A stretch of 42,515 nt of DNA from Solidesulfovibrio sp. (GCF_029978005.1 NZ_JARKOZ010000145.1:1-42515), one strand, 5' to 3'; shown: positions 1 through 11,166, counted from the first letter of the stretch. The notes: a model not told the origin generated them from the letters alone. A program made the numbers and translations.

Positions 1-241
1 AAACCACCCAGTAGTGGCCGGGGTCCAGGGCGTGGACCGTCTCGCCGACCACGGCGCGCTTGCTCCCCGTGGCCAGTATGACCACCGAAGGTTCGTAGAG
101 CGCCGGGGCCAGGGGATAGTGGCGCAGAGCCCGGGCGTAGCGCACGCCGGGCAGCGCGGAATCGGAAAAGCCGTCGCACTTCGCCTGGGCCGCGAGCAGG
201 GTGGCTAGGCGCTGCCGGGCGCATTCGGTCGGTTGCGTCAT
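1..241 (-). CDS. AraC-family transcriptional regulator, N-terminal part (cut by window edge)
   Basis: Reading leftward from an ATG at 241, an open frame runs off the window start, giving about 80 residues. It is preceded by AAAGGAG at 250-256, 8 nt from the ATG. The translation has the signature of the AraC_N domain that precedes the two helix-turn-helix motifs in one class of AraC regulators: a segment reading YEPSVVILATGSKRAVVG followed by DPGHYWVV. In that class the N-terminal cupin-like domain senses a small ligand and the C-terminal half binds DNA; the DNA-binding half lies outside the window. It is divergent from the nitroreductase gene at 431, with 189 nt between, a layout typical of a regulator and its target. 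The regulatory link is inference. Confidence 0.8.
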   Translation of the reverse strand, partial: MTQPTECARQRLATLLAAQAKCDGFSDSALPGVRYARALRHYPLAPALYEPSVVILATGSKRAVVGETVHALDPGHYWVV

Positions 242-430
242 TCGTGCCGCTCCTTTCGGTTATCCTGCCGCAAAAGCGCGTCATGCGCAGCCGAAAATCC
301 GGTATTTCGCAGGATCAGGCAAGTCGGCGACAGAAACGGGGCTTGGTGCCGGCCCCGGGACGCGCTAGGACTTTGCGGTGTGGCGCAGGCTGCTGCACCG
401 CCATAACCTTACCAACAAGGAGTCGCGATC

Positions 431-1048
431 ATGAGCATGGGCGTCAAGGAAGCCATTGCCGCGCGCCACAGCGTGCGCGCCTTCGCCAAGAAACCGTTGA
501 CCCAAGACGAGATTCACGAACTGCTGGAAGCGGCCCGCAACGCGCCGTCGAGCCTCAACACGCAGCCGTGGCGCTTCAAGGTGGTGACGGACGCGGCGGA
601 CATCGCCTGGTTCGGCACGAGCGAAGCCTCGCGCAGGCAGGGCTGGCTGGCCGGCGCGGCGGCCGTCTTCATCTGCTGCGCGGACCTCGCCCATTACGTG
701 AAGGATTCCCAGTCCGCGGCTTTTTTTTACCGCGACGGCAAGATCATCACGGGCGAGACCATGGACGGCATCGACGCCTACGTGGCGCGCGAGGCGGCGG
801 CGGCCGAGCAGGCCAGGTTCGGGGCCTGCGCCATGAACACGGCCCTGGCCGAGGCCTTCATGATGCTGCGCGCCGTGGAGATGGGCCTTGGCTCCTGCTG
901 GGTGGGCATGTTCGACGAGGCCAACATCAAGGCCCGCTTCGCCATCCCCGAGGGCATGCGCATCGTCAACATCCTGGCCGTGGGTCGCCCCGACGAGCCG
1001 GAAGTTTATCCGCGCAAGCGCAAGGCCTTGGAAGAGATAGTGTTGTGA
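431..1048 (+). CDS. Nitroreductase-family FMN oxidoreductase
   Basis: A 205-residue protein of the nitroreductase (NfnB/FRase I) fold. Family members bind FMN as homodimers in the cytoplasm and use NAD(P)H to reduce nitroaromatics, quinones or flavins; the physiological substrate here cannot be read from sequence. Visible FMN-binding hallmarks are RHSVRAF at residues 12-18 and APSSLNTQPWRF at 38-49. The C-terminal GLGSCWVGMF and AVGRP segments are also typical. The start is chosen from AAGGAG at 417-422, 8 nt before the ATG; a longer overlapping frame at 244 is a shadow. Length is normal. The divergent AraC-type regulator suggests inducible expression, which is inference. Confidence 0.88.
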   Translation: MSMGVKEAIAARHSVRAFAKKPLTQDEIHELLEAARNAPSSLNTQPWRFKVVTDAADIAWFGTSEASRRQGWLAGAAAVFICCADLAHYVKDSQSAAFFYRDGKIITGETMDGIDAYVAREAAAAEQARFGACAMNTALAEAFMMLRAVEMGLGSCWVGMFDEANIKARFAIPEGMRIVNILAVGRPDEPEVYPRKRKALEEIVL

Positions 1049-1053
1049 CGGAC

Positions 1054-1094
1054 GAGGCCGGGGCGGGCGGCGTGAGTCCCGTTCCCCCGGCCTC
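1054..1094. terminator. Possible hairpin between convergent genes
   Basis: Inverted repeat GAGGCCGGGG (1054-1063) with CCCCCGGCCTC (1084-1094), about 10 bp with a 20-nt loop, lies just after the nitroreductase stop and reaches the stop codon of the convergent Mop gene. No T-run follows on either strand, so intrinsic termination is uncertain. Confidence 0.3.
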
Positions 1095-1518
1095 AGTCGA
1101 TGCTTAAGATGACGTTGAAGGCCTTGAAGAAGAACCAGACCTGATCGTTGACCGTGATATTGAGATTTTCCACCGACTTGGCAGTGATGAGCGCGCACAT
1201 GGGCGTGCCGCCGGAAAGTTCGCCCAGGATTTCCACGGCCACGCCGTCGCCGCGCACGCCGGTGATCCGGCCGGCGAAGTTGTTGCGGGCGCTCGTGAGG
1301 AGCTTGCGGCTGTCCTTGCCGATAAGGATCTCCGGGGGCTTCACCAGCGCCGTCACGGCCAGGCCTTCGGCCAACCCCATCCCTTCGTAGCTTTCGGTGG
1401 TGATGACGGACACCAGCTCGAGGCCGTGCTGGGCGGTCATGGACACTTCCGTCAAAAGCGGCCCCTTGCGGACGCTGGCGACCCTGGAGAAAAAGACGTT
1501 TCTGGCGCTGGACTGCAT
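1093..1518 (-). CDS. Di-Mop (TOBE) molybdate/tungstate-binding protein
   Basis: A 141-residue protein made of two tandem Mop/TOBE repeats: roughly residues 2-68, beginning SARNVFFSRV, and 72-140, beginning SARNNFAGRITGV. Each carries the GxGLAEGLAVTALVKPPEILIG or equivalent strand pattern of molbindins. Tandem-Mop proteins of the ModG/molbindin type store or buffer molybdate or tungstate oxyanions in the cytoplasm. The start is the ATG at 1518 (MQSSARN), with AGGAG upstream at somewhat long spacing. Frames extending to 1623 or 1651 add an arginine/proline-rich leader unlike any Mop protein and are rejected. Relevance to the molybdenum nitrogenase at the other end of the window is possible but unlinked. 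Confidence 0.85.
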   Translation of the reverse strand: MQSSARNVFFSRVASVRKGPLLTEVSMTAQHGLELVSVITTESYEGMGLAEGLAVTALVKPPEILIGKDSRKLLTSARNNFAGRITGVRGDGVAVEILGELSGGTPMCALITAKSVENLNITVNDQVWFFFKAFNVILSID

Positions 1519-1619
1519 GGCGTATCCGTCGCTCCTGGGACTGAAGGTGGGTGGAGGCGGGCGTCGTCGTTCCGCCCGCGAGGGCGGCGAGGTCCTGGCG
1601 GACCGCCTGCGCCTTGCTA

Positions 1620-1828
1620 TCAAGCGATTCCGGGCTTGTCATCCCGGACACGGCGCGTCTTCATGGAGCGTGGGCGCGAACGGCGCGTGCGAAGCTGGCC
1701 TTGGAGCCGCAGCGTGGCGGCCAGCCGCGACGGGCGCAGCGCGCCGTCCACGGCCAGGGCGCCGTTGTAGTCCAGAACCAGATGCCGGGCCTTGATGGGG
1801 GCTGGCCGGGAATGGTGAACAGCGCCAT
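1620..1828 (-). pseudogene. Truncated, frameshifted remnant of a HAD-family hydrolase
   Basis: An ATG at 1828 with a good ribosome site (GGGAAGGA) starts MALFTIPGQP. A one-base shift in a run of five C's then moves the similarity to the neighbouring frame, which reads IKARHLVLDYNGALAVDGAL. This resembles the first strand and DxNGT-like motif of small HAD-superfamily soluble ATPases/phosphatases. After about 60 residues the similarity ends in arginine-rich sequence and a stop near 1620, so the rest of the roughly 150-residue family fold is missing. I read it as a decayed gene between glpQ and the Mop gene. Family assignment is by motif recall. Confidence 0.45.
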
Positions 1829-1867
1829 ATTCCTTCCCTATCGAACTGCCGCCGGGATGCGGCGGGG

Positions 1868-2941
1868 TCAGCGGCCCGCCTCGAAGGCCTTGCGGGCGGC
1901 CGCGGCCGTGCCGGGAAAATCCGAAAACACGCCGTCCACGCCCAGGGCGAAGAACTGCGCGTATTCCTTGGCCGGATCGCCGGCGTAGTCCGGGGCCAGG
2001 AAGCGGGATTCGTTGCGGAAGGTGTAGGGATGGACGAGCAGGCCCACGGCGTGGGCGTCGGCCACCAGGGTCGTGGCCGGGGCAAGGCTCCCGTCCGGGT
2101 TCTGGGGTACGATGAGGCGCTTGTCGGGGCCGATGCCCCGGGCGAAGCCGGCGATGGCCGCAAGCGCGGCCGGGGTCGTCAGGTCGCCGTAGGTGCGCGG
2201 GTCGCCGGCCAGGACCAGGTCGTAGGGCCGTTTGTCCGGCGACTCGTAGAGCAGGATCAGGGGAGCCCGGGTCATGCCGTGAAGTTCCTGGAGGTTTCCC
2301 GGCTCGAAAGACTGGATGAAAACCGGGGCGTCGGGCGCGTCGTAGCCGTTTTCGCGCAGGACGGTCACCAGGCGGGGTTCCAGGGGCAGGCCGATGGAGC
2401 GGAAATAGGAAGGGTGCTTGGTCTCGGGATAGAGCCCGACGACCCGGCCCGTCTCCTTTTCCTTGGCCCTGGCCAGGGCGACGATCTCGTCGAAGGTGGG
2501 GACGGCGTAGAGCCCGTCGTGGCCGTGGTCCCGGAAGGGCAGTCGCTCCCTGGCCCGCAGGGTCTTGATCTCGGCAAGGCTGAAGTCCTCGGTGAAAAAA
2601 CCCGTCACGGGAACGCCGTCGATGACCTTGGTCGTCTTGCGCTCGGGAAATTTGTCCGCCACGTCCGTGGTGTCGGAAATCTCGTTTTCGTGGCGTGCGA
2701 CGAGGATGCCGTCTTGGGTCGCCACGAGGTCGGGCTCGATGAAGTCCGCGCCCATGTCGATGGCAAGCGCGTAGGAGGCGAGCGTGTGTTCGGGCAGGTG
2801 GCCGCTGGCGCCGCGATGGCCGATGACGATGGGGCGGGGCGTGGGAGTTTCGGCCATGGCGGGCGCTCCCTGGGCGAGGGCGGCGCAAAGCGCCGCCAAA
2901 AGGATGCGGGCGAGGTGGGGAAGCGATGCGCGCGCGGACAT
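1868..2941 (-). CDS. glpQ: Periplasmic glycerophosphodiester phosphodiesterase
   Basis: A 357-residue exported enzyme hydrolysing glycerophosphodiesters (deacylated phospholipids) to glycerol-3-phosphate and an alcohol. Residues 1-30 are a classical signal peptide ending PAMA, which places it in the periplasm. The catalytic HRGASGHLPEHT motif is at 42-53 (H42, R43), metal ligands E69 and D71 are in FIEPDL, and H84 is in VARHE. The large insertion between the early strands and the C-terminal GVDGVFSDFPG is typical of the GlpQ rather than UgpQ subgroup, and length agrees with GlpQ. The ATG at 2941 is preceded by GAGGAGG. The usual neighbour, a GlpT transporter, is absent. Confidence 0.9.
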   Translation of the reverse strand: MSARASLPHLARILLAALCAALAQGAPAMAETPTPRPIVIGHRGASGHLPEHTLASYALAIDMGADFIEPDLVATQDGILVARHENEISDTTDVADKFPERKTTKVIDGVPVTGFFTEDFSLAEIKTLRARERLPFRDHGHDGLYAVPTFDEIVALARAKEKETGRVVGLYPETKHPSYFRSIGLPLEPRLVTVLRENGYDAPDAPVFIQSFEPGNLQELHGMTRAPLILLYESPDKRPYDLVLAGDPRTYGDLTTPAALAAIAGFARGIGPDKRLIVPQNPDGSLAPATTLVADAHAVGLLVHPYTFRNESRFLAPDYAGDPAKEYAQFFALGVDGVFSDFPGTAAAARKAFEAGR

Positions 2942-3036
2942 GTCGCCTCCTCGGCGCGCCGTGGCAACCCCGCGGGCGAACGGGCGCGCGAAAAGCGGGA
3001 CGCCGCCCCGGTCGGAGGCGGCGTCCCGCGGATTCC

Positions 3037-3813
3037 CTATTCGGCCGGGCTCTCGGCCGGGGTCTCGACGATCTCGGCCGCTTCCGGAGTCTCTTCCGGG
3101 GTGATGTGGTCGCGCCAGTAGATCAGTCGCTGGCAGTTGGGGCAGCTGAGGATCTGGACGCCCTTTTGCAGCTCGATGAAGGACTGGGGCGGGATGGAGA
3201 TGTGGCAGCCCGAGCAGACGCCGGCGTCCACGGGCACGATGACCGGATTTTTGAGCCGCGAGCGGATGAATTCGTAGCGCTGGAGGATGGGCTTGGGCAC
3301 GGCGGTGCCGGCCACGGCGCGACGGGCGTCCAGCTCGGCCAGCCGGGCCTTGGCCTCGGCGATGCGCTCGTCCAGGCTCTGGCGGGCCACGGCCAGCTCG
3401 GCGTCGAGCTCCGTGCCCTGTTCGTCGATGGACTTGAGTTCCTGGTTCTGGCGAGTGAGCTCGTCGGCCACGGTGATCTTCTCTTCCTCGCGGCCGCGGT
3501 TCTGCTTCTCCAGGTTGTCCATCTCACGCATCATGGCGTGGTATTCCTTGGTGTTGCCGACCTGCATCATCTTGCTTTTGCTTTTTTTCAGCCGCATGGA
3601 GTCGGTCTCGATCTCCGTCTCCAGGCGCTTTTGCTGGTCGTTGAGATACTTGAGCTTGTCGCGAATGATCTCGGCGCTCTCTTCGATCTCCTGGCGGCGC
3701 TTTTCGAGCTCGGTGATGCGCTGGGGAGCCCGTTTGAGTTCGTCCTGGAGGACGACGATCTCGTCGTCCACCTTCTGCAAGACCACCAGTTGCTCGATTT
3801 GTTTCAAATACAT
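3037..3813 (-). CDS. C4-type zinc-ribbon coiled-coil protein
   Basis: A 258-residue protein with a long antiparallel coiled coil (about residues 10-165, rich in E/K/Q heptads) followed by a zinc ribbon with C200-x2-C203 and C224-x2-C227, then an acidic tail rich in E, P and A. This is the COG1579 architecture; members are proposed nucleic-acid or ribosome-associated proteins without an agreed biochemical role. The ATG at 3813 (MYLKQIEQL) has GGAG upstream; an in-frame extension to 3867 is rejected because it reads back towards the upstream gene. It lies 16 nt after the Nif3-like gene, so the two are probably cotranscribed, a pairing that recurs in many bacteria. Confidence 0.85.
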   Translation of the reverse strand: MYLKQIEQLVVLQKVDDEIVVLQDELKRAPQRITELEKRRQEIEESAEIIRDKLKYLNDQQKRLETEIETDSMRLKKSKSKMMQVGNTKEYHAMMREMDNLEKQNRGREEEKITVADELTRQNQELKSIDEQGTELDAELAVARQSLDERIAEAKARLAELDARRAVAGTAVPKPILQRYEFIRSRLKNPVIVPVDAGVCSGCHISIPPQSFIELQKGVQILSCPNCQRLIYWRDHITPEETPEAAEIVETPAESPAE

Positions 3814-3829
3814 GGGGTTCTCCGCGTTG

Positions 3830-4849
3830 TTATTCGGTTCCACGGGCGGCAGGTCCCTGCGGAACATACGCCGAAAACGGATCGTTTCCGGGGAAAAAGC
3901 GCACGGTCGGGCCGTCCTGTCCCAGAGACTCGGCCAGCGATGCGGCGAAACGGCGCATCATGACCTCCTCCAGGCTGAAGTGGCCCACGTCGAGGATGCA
4001 CCGGCCCGGCGGCACGGCCTGGGCTTGATGGTACTTGAGGTCGCCGGTGAGGAACACGTCCGCGCCGGCGGCGAAGGCGCGCCCGGCCATGTCCGCGCCG
4101 GAGCCGGGGCAGTAGGCCAGGCTGGACACGGTCTCGGGCTCCTCGCCGGCCAGGGTGAAGAAGCCGCGCGGCAACAGCGCGGCCAGCCGGCCGAGGAACG
4201 CGCCGAAGGGCAGGGGGACGGGCAGACGGCCCACCAGGCCGTAGCCATAGGCGTCGGCGGGCGCGGCCAGCTCGGTCAGGGAAAAAAGAGACGCCTCGGG
4301 GCAGGCCGCGGCGGCCAGGACCCGGGATTTGCGGCGCGGCGCGAAGACCGCTTCCACGAGTCCCGACTCCGGCGGGGCCAGGGTCACGCCCGGCAGGGCG
4401 GCCAGGGCGTCGCGCAGGGTTTCGGGCGCGGCGGCCGCGAAGCGCGCCGCCAGATGGCGCTCCTCGCCGGCCGGCTCCAGCACGCGCCGCTCGGCAAGGC
4501 CGAGCGCCTCGGCCAGCCAGGCCGGCGGCCCGCCCACGGCCGTGTCCAGGGAGGTGTGGGCGGCGTAGAGCCAGGCGCCGCGAGACAGGACCATGGCCAG
4601 GATGCGGTGGTGGTCGTCCACCCGGTCGGGTAGGCGCGGAGACAGCGTCAGGGGATGGTGGACGAGCAGGAACTGCGCTCCCCAGGCCAGGGCTTCGGAC
4701 ACGAAGGCAGGGGTGGGGTCAAGGGCCACGGCCAGCTTGTCGCAGGCCTCCCGCGTACCGGCGATCTGCACGCCGCTGCGGTCCCAGGAGGCTGCCCGGC
4801 CGGGAACGGCCGTTTCCTCGATTGCGGCGACGAGTTCGGTTACGCGCAT
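3830..4849 (-). CDS. Nif3-like dinuclear metal centre protein
   Basis: A 339-residue member of the Nif3/YbgI/DUF34 family, hexameric proteins binding two metal ions. Some members are annotated GTP cyclohydrolase I type 2, but the true substrate is disputed. Visible metal motifs are LVHHPL at residues 62-67, AHTSLD near 95-100, and C-terminal TGDLKYHQA and VGHFSLE. The roughly 110-residue insertion between the two metal-binding halves is the variable domain of longer members. No strong ribosome site precedes the ATG at 4849. It lies 111 nt downstream of the tRNA on the same strand, so readthrough cotranscription is possible. Despite the family name there is no link to nitrogen fixation. Confidence 0.88.
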   Translation of the reverse strand: MRVTELVAAIEETAVPGRAASWDRSGVQIAGTREACDKLAVALDPTPAFVSEALAWGAQFLLVHHPLTLSPRLPDRVDDHHRILAMVLSRGAWLYAAHTSLDTAVGGPPAWLAEALGLAERRVLEPAGEERHLAARFAAAAPETLRDALAALPGVTLAPPESGLVEAVFAPRRKSRVLAAAACPEASLFSLTELAAPADAYGYGLVGRLPVPLPFGAFLGRLAALLPRGFFTLAGEEPETVSSLAYCPGSGADMAGRAFAAGADVFLTGDLKYHQAQAVPPGRCILDVGHFSLEEVMMRRFAASLAESLGQDGPTVRFFPGNDPFSAYVPQGPAARGTE

Positions 4850-4960
4850 GACGCCGCGGGAAAAGCGCTTGAAGCGGCCGCCGGGCCTTGCCGCGTCGCG
4901 GTCCGGGCCGCGACGGCCGTGTCTTTTTGGGGGAGGGTCTGGGTGGCCATGTATCCTTCG

Positions 4961-5036
4961 TGGTGGGCCTACCAGGATTCGAACCTGGGACCTGCCGGTT
5001 ATGAGCCGGTGGCTCTACCAACTGAGCTATAGGCCC
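4961..5036 (-). tRNA. tRNA with CAU anticodon (probably Ile2, possibly elongator Met)
   Basis: A complete 76-nt cloverleaf on the minus strand with encoded CCA (4961-4963). The acceptor stem GGGCCTA/TAGGCCC pairs perfectly, the D-stem is GCTC/GAGC, the anticodon loop CTCATAA, and the T-arm CCAGG-TTCGAAT-CCTGG. The first anticodon-stem pair (27:43) is A-C and unpaired. G1:C72 and the absence of three G:C pairs before the loop exclude initiator tRNA. C4:G69 and C5:G68 in the acceptor stem are the features used by TilS lysidine synthase in E. coli to pick tRNA-Ile2 over elongator tRNA-Met, which favours Ile2 here. That identity is inference. Confidence 0.93.
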
Positions 5037-5059
5037 ATGCCGTGTTCGCGAACTTGTTT

Positions 5060-5088
5060 TTATAAGCCGCGCCGGCGAAGGCTGTCAA
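5060..5088 (-). promoter_or_regulatory. Sigma-70 type promoter of the CAU tRNA
   Basis: On the minus strand a perfect TTGACA -35 box (5088-5083), a 17-nt spacer and a TTATAA -10 box (5065-5060) lie about 24 nt upstream of the tRNA 5' end. It is one of the two best housekeeping promoters in the window. Confidence 0.8.
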
Positions 5089-5164
5089 GGGGACGGCCGC
5101 CGCCGGCCGGCTGCCGCGTCAAGCGGCGCGCCGTGCGTTCGAAACCGACGGTCGAATGGGCCAT

Positions 5165-5188
5165 CGCCCCGGCAAAAACGCCGGGGCG
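5165..5188 (-). terminator. Hairpin after thioredoxin-reductase-like gene
   Basis: CGCCCCGGC (5165-5173) pairs perfectly with GCCGGGGCG (5180-5188) around a 6-nt loop, immediately after the stop of the flavoprotein gene at 5193. There is no T-run on the minus strand, so it may be a weak or Rho-assisted terminator or an mRNA-stabilising end. Confidence 0.45.
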
Positions 5189-5192
5189 CGCT

Positions 5193-6080
5193 TCACGAAC
5201 CCTTGACGTGGGCGATGGCCGCCCGGCCGGCCTTGGCCCCTTCGCCCACGGCCACGCTGATCTGCATGAAACGCCCCACGCAGTCCCCGGCCGCGAACAC
5301 CCCGGGCACGTTGGTCTTCTGCTCGCTGTCCGCCTCGATGAAGGCTCCGCGCGTCGTCACGCCGAGGGTCTTGGCGAAGTCCAGGGCCGAGGCCTGACCC
5401 ATGGCCACGAAAAGCCCGTCCGCCGCCACCCGCCCGCCGTCCTCCAGCACGGCCTCGGTCATGGCCGGCTCGCCGGCGAGGCTGGCGATCCTGGCGGTCG
5501 AGACCGGGATGCCGGCCGCTTCGAGCTTGGCGGCGAACCCGTCGCCCATGGCCGGTTCCTTGCCCTGGGTGTATACGGCGACGTCCTTGGTGAAGTTGGT
5601 CAGCTCCAAAGCCTGGTTGGCGGCGTAGTTCCCCTCGCCCACCACCAGCACCTTGCGGCCCCGGAAGAAGAAGCCGTCGCAGCTGACGCAGTAGGAGACG
5701 CCCTTGCCCTCGTAGTCGGCGATGTTGCTGATCCCCGGCCGCACCCGGGTCACGCCCGCGGCGATGACCACGGCCTTGGCCTCGTATTCGTCCTGGTCCG
5801 TGGCCACGTGGAAGGAGCCGTCGTCGTTTATGTGCACGGCCAGGGCCCGCTGGCAGAAGATGCGCGCGCCGAAGCGCTCGGCCTGGCGCAGGCCGCGGTC
5901 GATGAGCTCCCGGCCGGAGACGGTCTCCGGGAAACCGAAGTAGTTGTCGATGTCGTAGTCGCCGGCGATTTTGGGTTCGCAGCCGACGACCACGGTGTCC
6001 ATGCCTGCCCGGGCCGTGTAGATGGCGGCCGAAAGTCCGGCCGGGCCCGCGCCGATGATCAGGCATTGCGTGTGCTGCAT
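5193..6080 (-). CDS. Thioredoxin-reductase-like FAD oxidoreductase with atypical NAD(P)H domain
   Basis: A 295-residue flavoprotein of the low-molecular-weight thioredoxin reductase family. FAD-binding GAGPAG is at residues 10-15, the redox-active disulfide CVSC at 131-134, and the C-terminal FAAGDCVGR is the second FAD contact. The pyridine-nucleotide domain has GEGNYA at 148-153 but lacks the HRRxxxR NADPH-phosphate motif; the equivalent region reads YTQGKEPAM (170-178). Family knowledge therefore predicts poor NADPH use and preference for NADH, or a ferredoxin/flavin-dependent reaction like that of some clostridial and sulfate-reducer enzymes. The redox partner, presumably a thioredoxin, is not in the window. 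TGGAGGA precedes the ATG. Confidence 0.85.
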   Translation of the reverse strand: MQHTQCLIIGAGPAGLSAAIYTARAGMDTVVVGCEPKIAGDYDIDNYFGFPETVSGRELIDRGLRQAERFGARIFCQRALAVHINDDGSFHVATDQDEYEAKAVVIAAGVTRVRPGISNIADYEGKGVSYCVSCDGFFFRGRKVLVVGEGNYAANQALELTNFTKDVAVYTQGKEPAMGDGFAAKLEAAGIPVSTARIASLAGEPAMTEAVLEDGGRVAADGLFVAMGQASALDFAKTLGVTTRGAFIEADSEQKTNVPGVFAAGDCVGRFMQISVAVGEGAKAGRAAIAHVKGS

Positions 6081-6264
6081 GTGCGTCCTCCAGAGTGAAA
6101 ACGGGTCGTCGAACGGCCCGGCGAAAGTGTGTTCGAACCGGAACGGCCCTGGGTTGAAGCGCCGTCGCGGAAGCCGGCTGGACGGGCCACGGCGTTGTCA
6201 TCATGCCGCGGCTGGGCTAGAAGAATAAGACAGTTTCCGCGACGCGGGAAGAGGAGTGCGCGAC

Positions 6265-8715
<2,451 letters not shown>

Positions 8716-8737
8716 TTTGTTTGCGGCAGGAGCGGCC

Positions 8738-9756
8738 CTAGCCGGTCACGTCCAGGCAGAAAGCCGCACCGCCGTCGCCGCCGCCGATAAGCCGCCGGCC
8801 GTCGGCCGACCAGGCCAGGCAGACGACGCGCCGGTTTTCCAGCACGAGCAGGGGCGCGGCCGCCTTGCGCTCGGGCATCCCCAGAAAGACCACGCCGCCG
8901 TCGAAGCCCCCGGCCACCAGCGGCAGGGCCGGATGGGCGGCCACAGCCCCGAGCAGGCCGTGCTCGAACGCGCCGAAGACCAGGGCCTCGCGCGCGGCCG
9001 GATCGACCGCGGCGTTCACAGGCCAGCCCACGAAGGCCTGTTCGCCTCCTGTCCACAGCGTGTTCCCGTCCTGGGAGAACGACAGGCAGCGCACCTTGGC
9101 CGGATATCCCTCCAGCAGATAGCCGGCGGCCTGCTCCAGGTCGTAGACGCGCACGCTCTTGTCCTGGGTGGCGCAGGCCATCTTCCCCCCGTCGGGCGAA
9201 AAGGCCAGAGTCAGGTTGGCGCCGGGGCCGTCGAAAGCGTTGCCCGGCGCGCCGGGGCGCGGCGGGGCGTAGACCGTGACCCCGTCGTAGTGGGCGGCGG
9301 CCAGGGCGCGTCCGTCGGGGGGCATGGCCAAACCGCCGACCGTGGCCGGCAGTTCGGGCAGCACGGACGGAGTCAGGCTCTCCCCGTCGAAAAGAACCAC
9401 GGCCTTGCCGCGCGAGACGGCCAGCACCGCGCCGTCGCGGCCGGCCGCAGCGTGCTCGATCCACTGCCCGGGGAAGCTCGCCAGTTCCAGACTCTCGCCG
9501 TCGGGGCGGGTGAGGACGGCCTTGCCGTCGTCGCCGCCGGTGAGAAAGCCTTGGGGCGCGGCGGCCAGGCACAGGGCCGCGCCGGCGTGGACAGGGGCGC
9601 GGGTTGTTCCGCCCGAGGCGACGTCGAAAAGGGCCAGCGTGCCGTCGCCCAGGGCGAAGGCGGCCGTGCCCCCGTCCGGACTCAGGGCGCAGGCGCTGAC
9701 GTAGGCGTCGAGGGAGGCGGTGACAAGGCCCGGCAACTGGGGGTCCGGCGAAAAGC

Positions 9757-9760
<4 letters not shown>
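8738..9760 (-). CDS. WD40-repeat beta-propeller protein paired with CobW GTPase
   Basis: A 340-residue protein made of degenerate WD40-type repeats, each with an (A/S)(F/L)SPDG-like turn: [10 protein letters not shown] near 24, [20 protein letters not shown] and [10 protein letters not shown]. It probably forms one seven-bladed propeller. There is no signal peptide, so it is cytoplasmic; propellers of this kind are protein-interaction scaffolds. Its ATG overlaps the stop of the upstream cobW-type gene in an ATGA arrangement (9757-9760), so the two are translationally coupled and presumably act together. WD40 proteins beside COG0523 GTPases recur in proteobacteria, but the joint function is not established. 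Confidence 0.85.
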
Positions 9761-10725
<965 letters not shown>

Positions 10726-10791
10726 GGGAAACCCCCGAAGTCGAAGTCGGCCCCGGGGGTACCATCAAACCGGGCAAAGGGCCAGGGGAGG

Positions 10792-10995
10792 CTATTGCCT
10801 GGGGGCGAAGGCCTCCTCGAAATCGATCCACTCCCGGCCGCGTTCCAGGGCGCGCTCCTCGGTGTTGCCGGCCGTGCCCAGATGGGACACGCGCCCTGAC
10901 GGGTCGCGGATGTCGACGCTGAAGGAGGCGCAGTAGTCGCCCCCGGGGGTGAGTTCGATATGAAAGCCCTTGTAGCTGCTGGTCAGATGTTGCAT
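10792..10995 (-). CDS. Small hypothetical protein (67 aa) behind a Fur-box-like site
   Basis: A 67-residue protein beginning MQHLTSSYKGF, acidic, with no signal peptide or membrane segment; I do not recognise the family. The start is set by a strong ribosome site (CAGGAGGA) 5 nt before the ATG at 10995. In-frame upstream starts at 11055 and 11175 would absorb both that site and the Fur-like operator and are less likely. The gene lies 66 nt upstream of, and on the same strand as, the cobW-type gene. The operator match suggests iron-responsive expression, possibly extending into cobW-WD40. Confidence 0.7.
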   Translation of the reverse strand: MQHLTSSYKGFHIELTPGGDYCASFSVDIRDPSGRVSHLGTAGNTEERALERGREWIDFEEAFAPRQ

Positions 10996-11040
10996 GGCGT
11001 CCTCCTGCGTGTCGTACGCCCAGACTCTCTCTTCTCTTTT

Positions 11041-11059
11041 GAGAAGGATAATCATTGTC
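11041..11059. promoter_or_regulatory. Putative Fur box
   Basis: The 19-mer GAGAAGGATAATCATTGTC matches the classical Fur consensus GATAATGATAATCATTATC at 16 of 19 positions. It lies 45 nt upstream of the ATG of the 67-residue protein, where it could overlap a promoter. Binding by Fur is inference. Confidence 0.5.
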
Positions 11060-11129
11060 CTGCCATTCGCAACCTGGAAAGCGCCTGAGGCTCCGAGAGC
11101 CGTACTCCCAGCCGCATTGTCAAAATTGG

Positions 11130-11166
11130 AAAAAGAGCGCCGCCCCGTGGAGAGGTGGGGCGGCGC
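11130..11166 (-). terminator. Rho-independent terminator of the 82-aa gene
   Basis: GCGCCGCCCC (11137-11146) and GGGGCGGCGC (11157-11166) form a perfect 10-bp stem with a 10-nt loop. On the minus strand it is followed by TCTTTTT, about 90 nt after the stop of the gene at 11259. Confidence 0.8.

Noticed and set aside
365-1651. 428-codon open frame on the minus strand
   Set aside because: Runs antisense through the nitroreductase and out of frame through the Mop gene; both have clear family motifs in other frames.
3830-4849. Nif3-like protein as part of nitrogen fixation
   Set aside because: The name derives from a yeast interactor; the family is universal and unrelated to nitrogenase.
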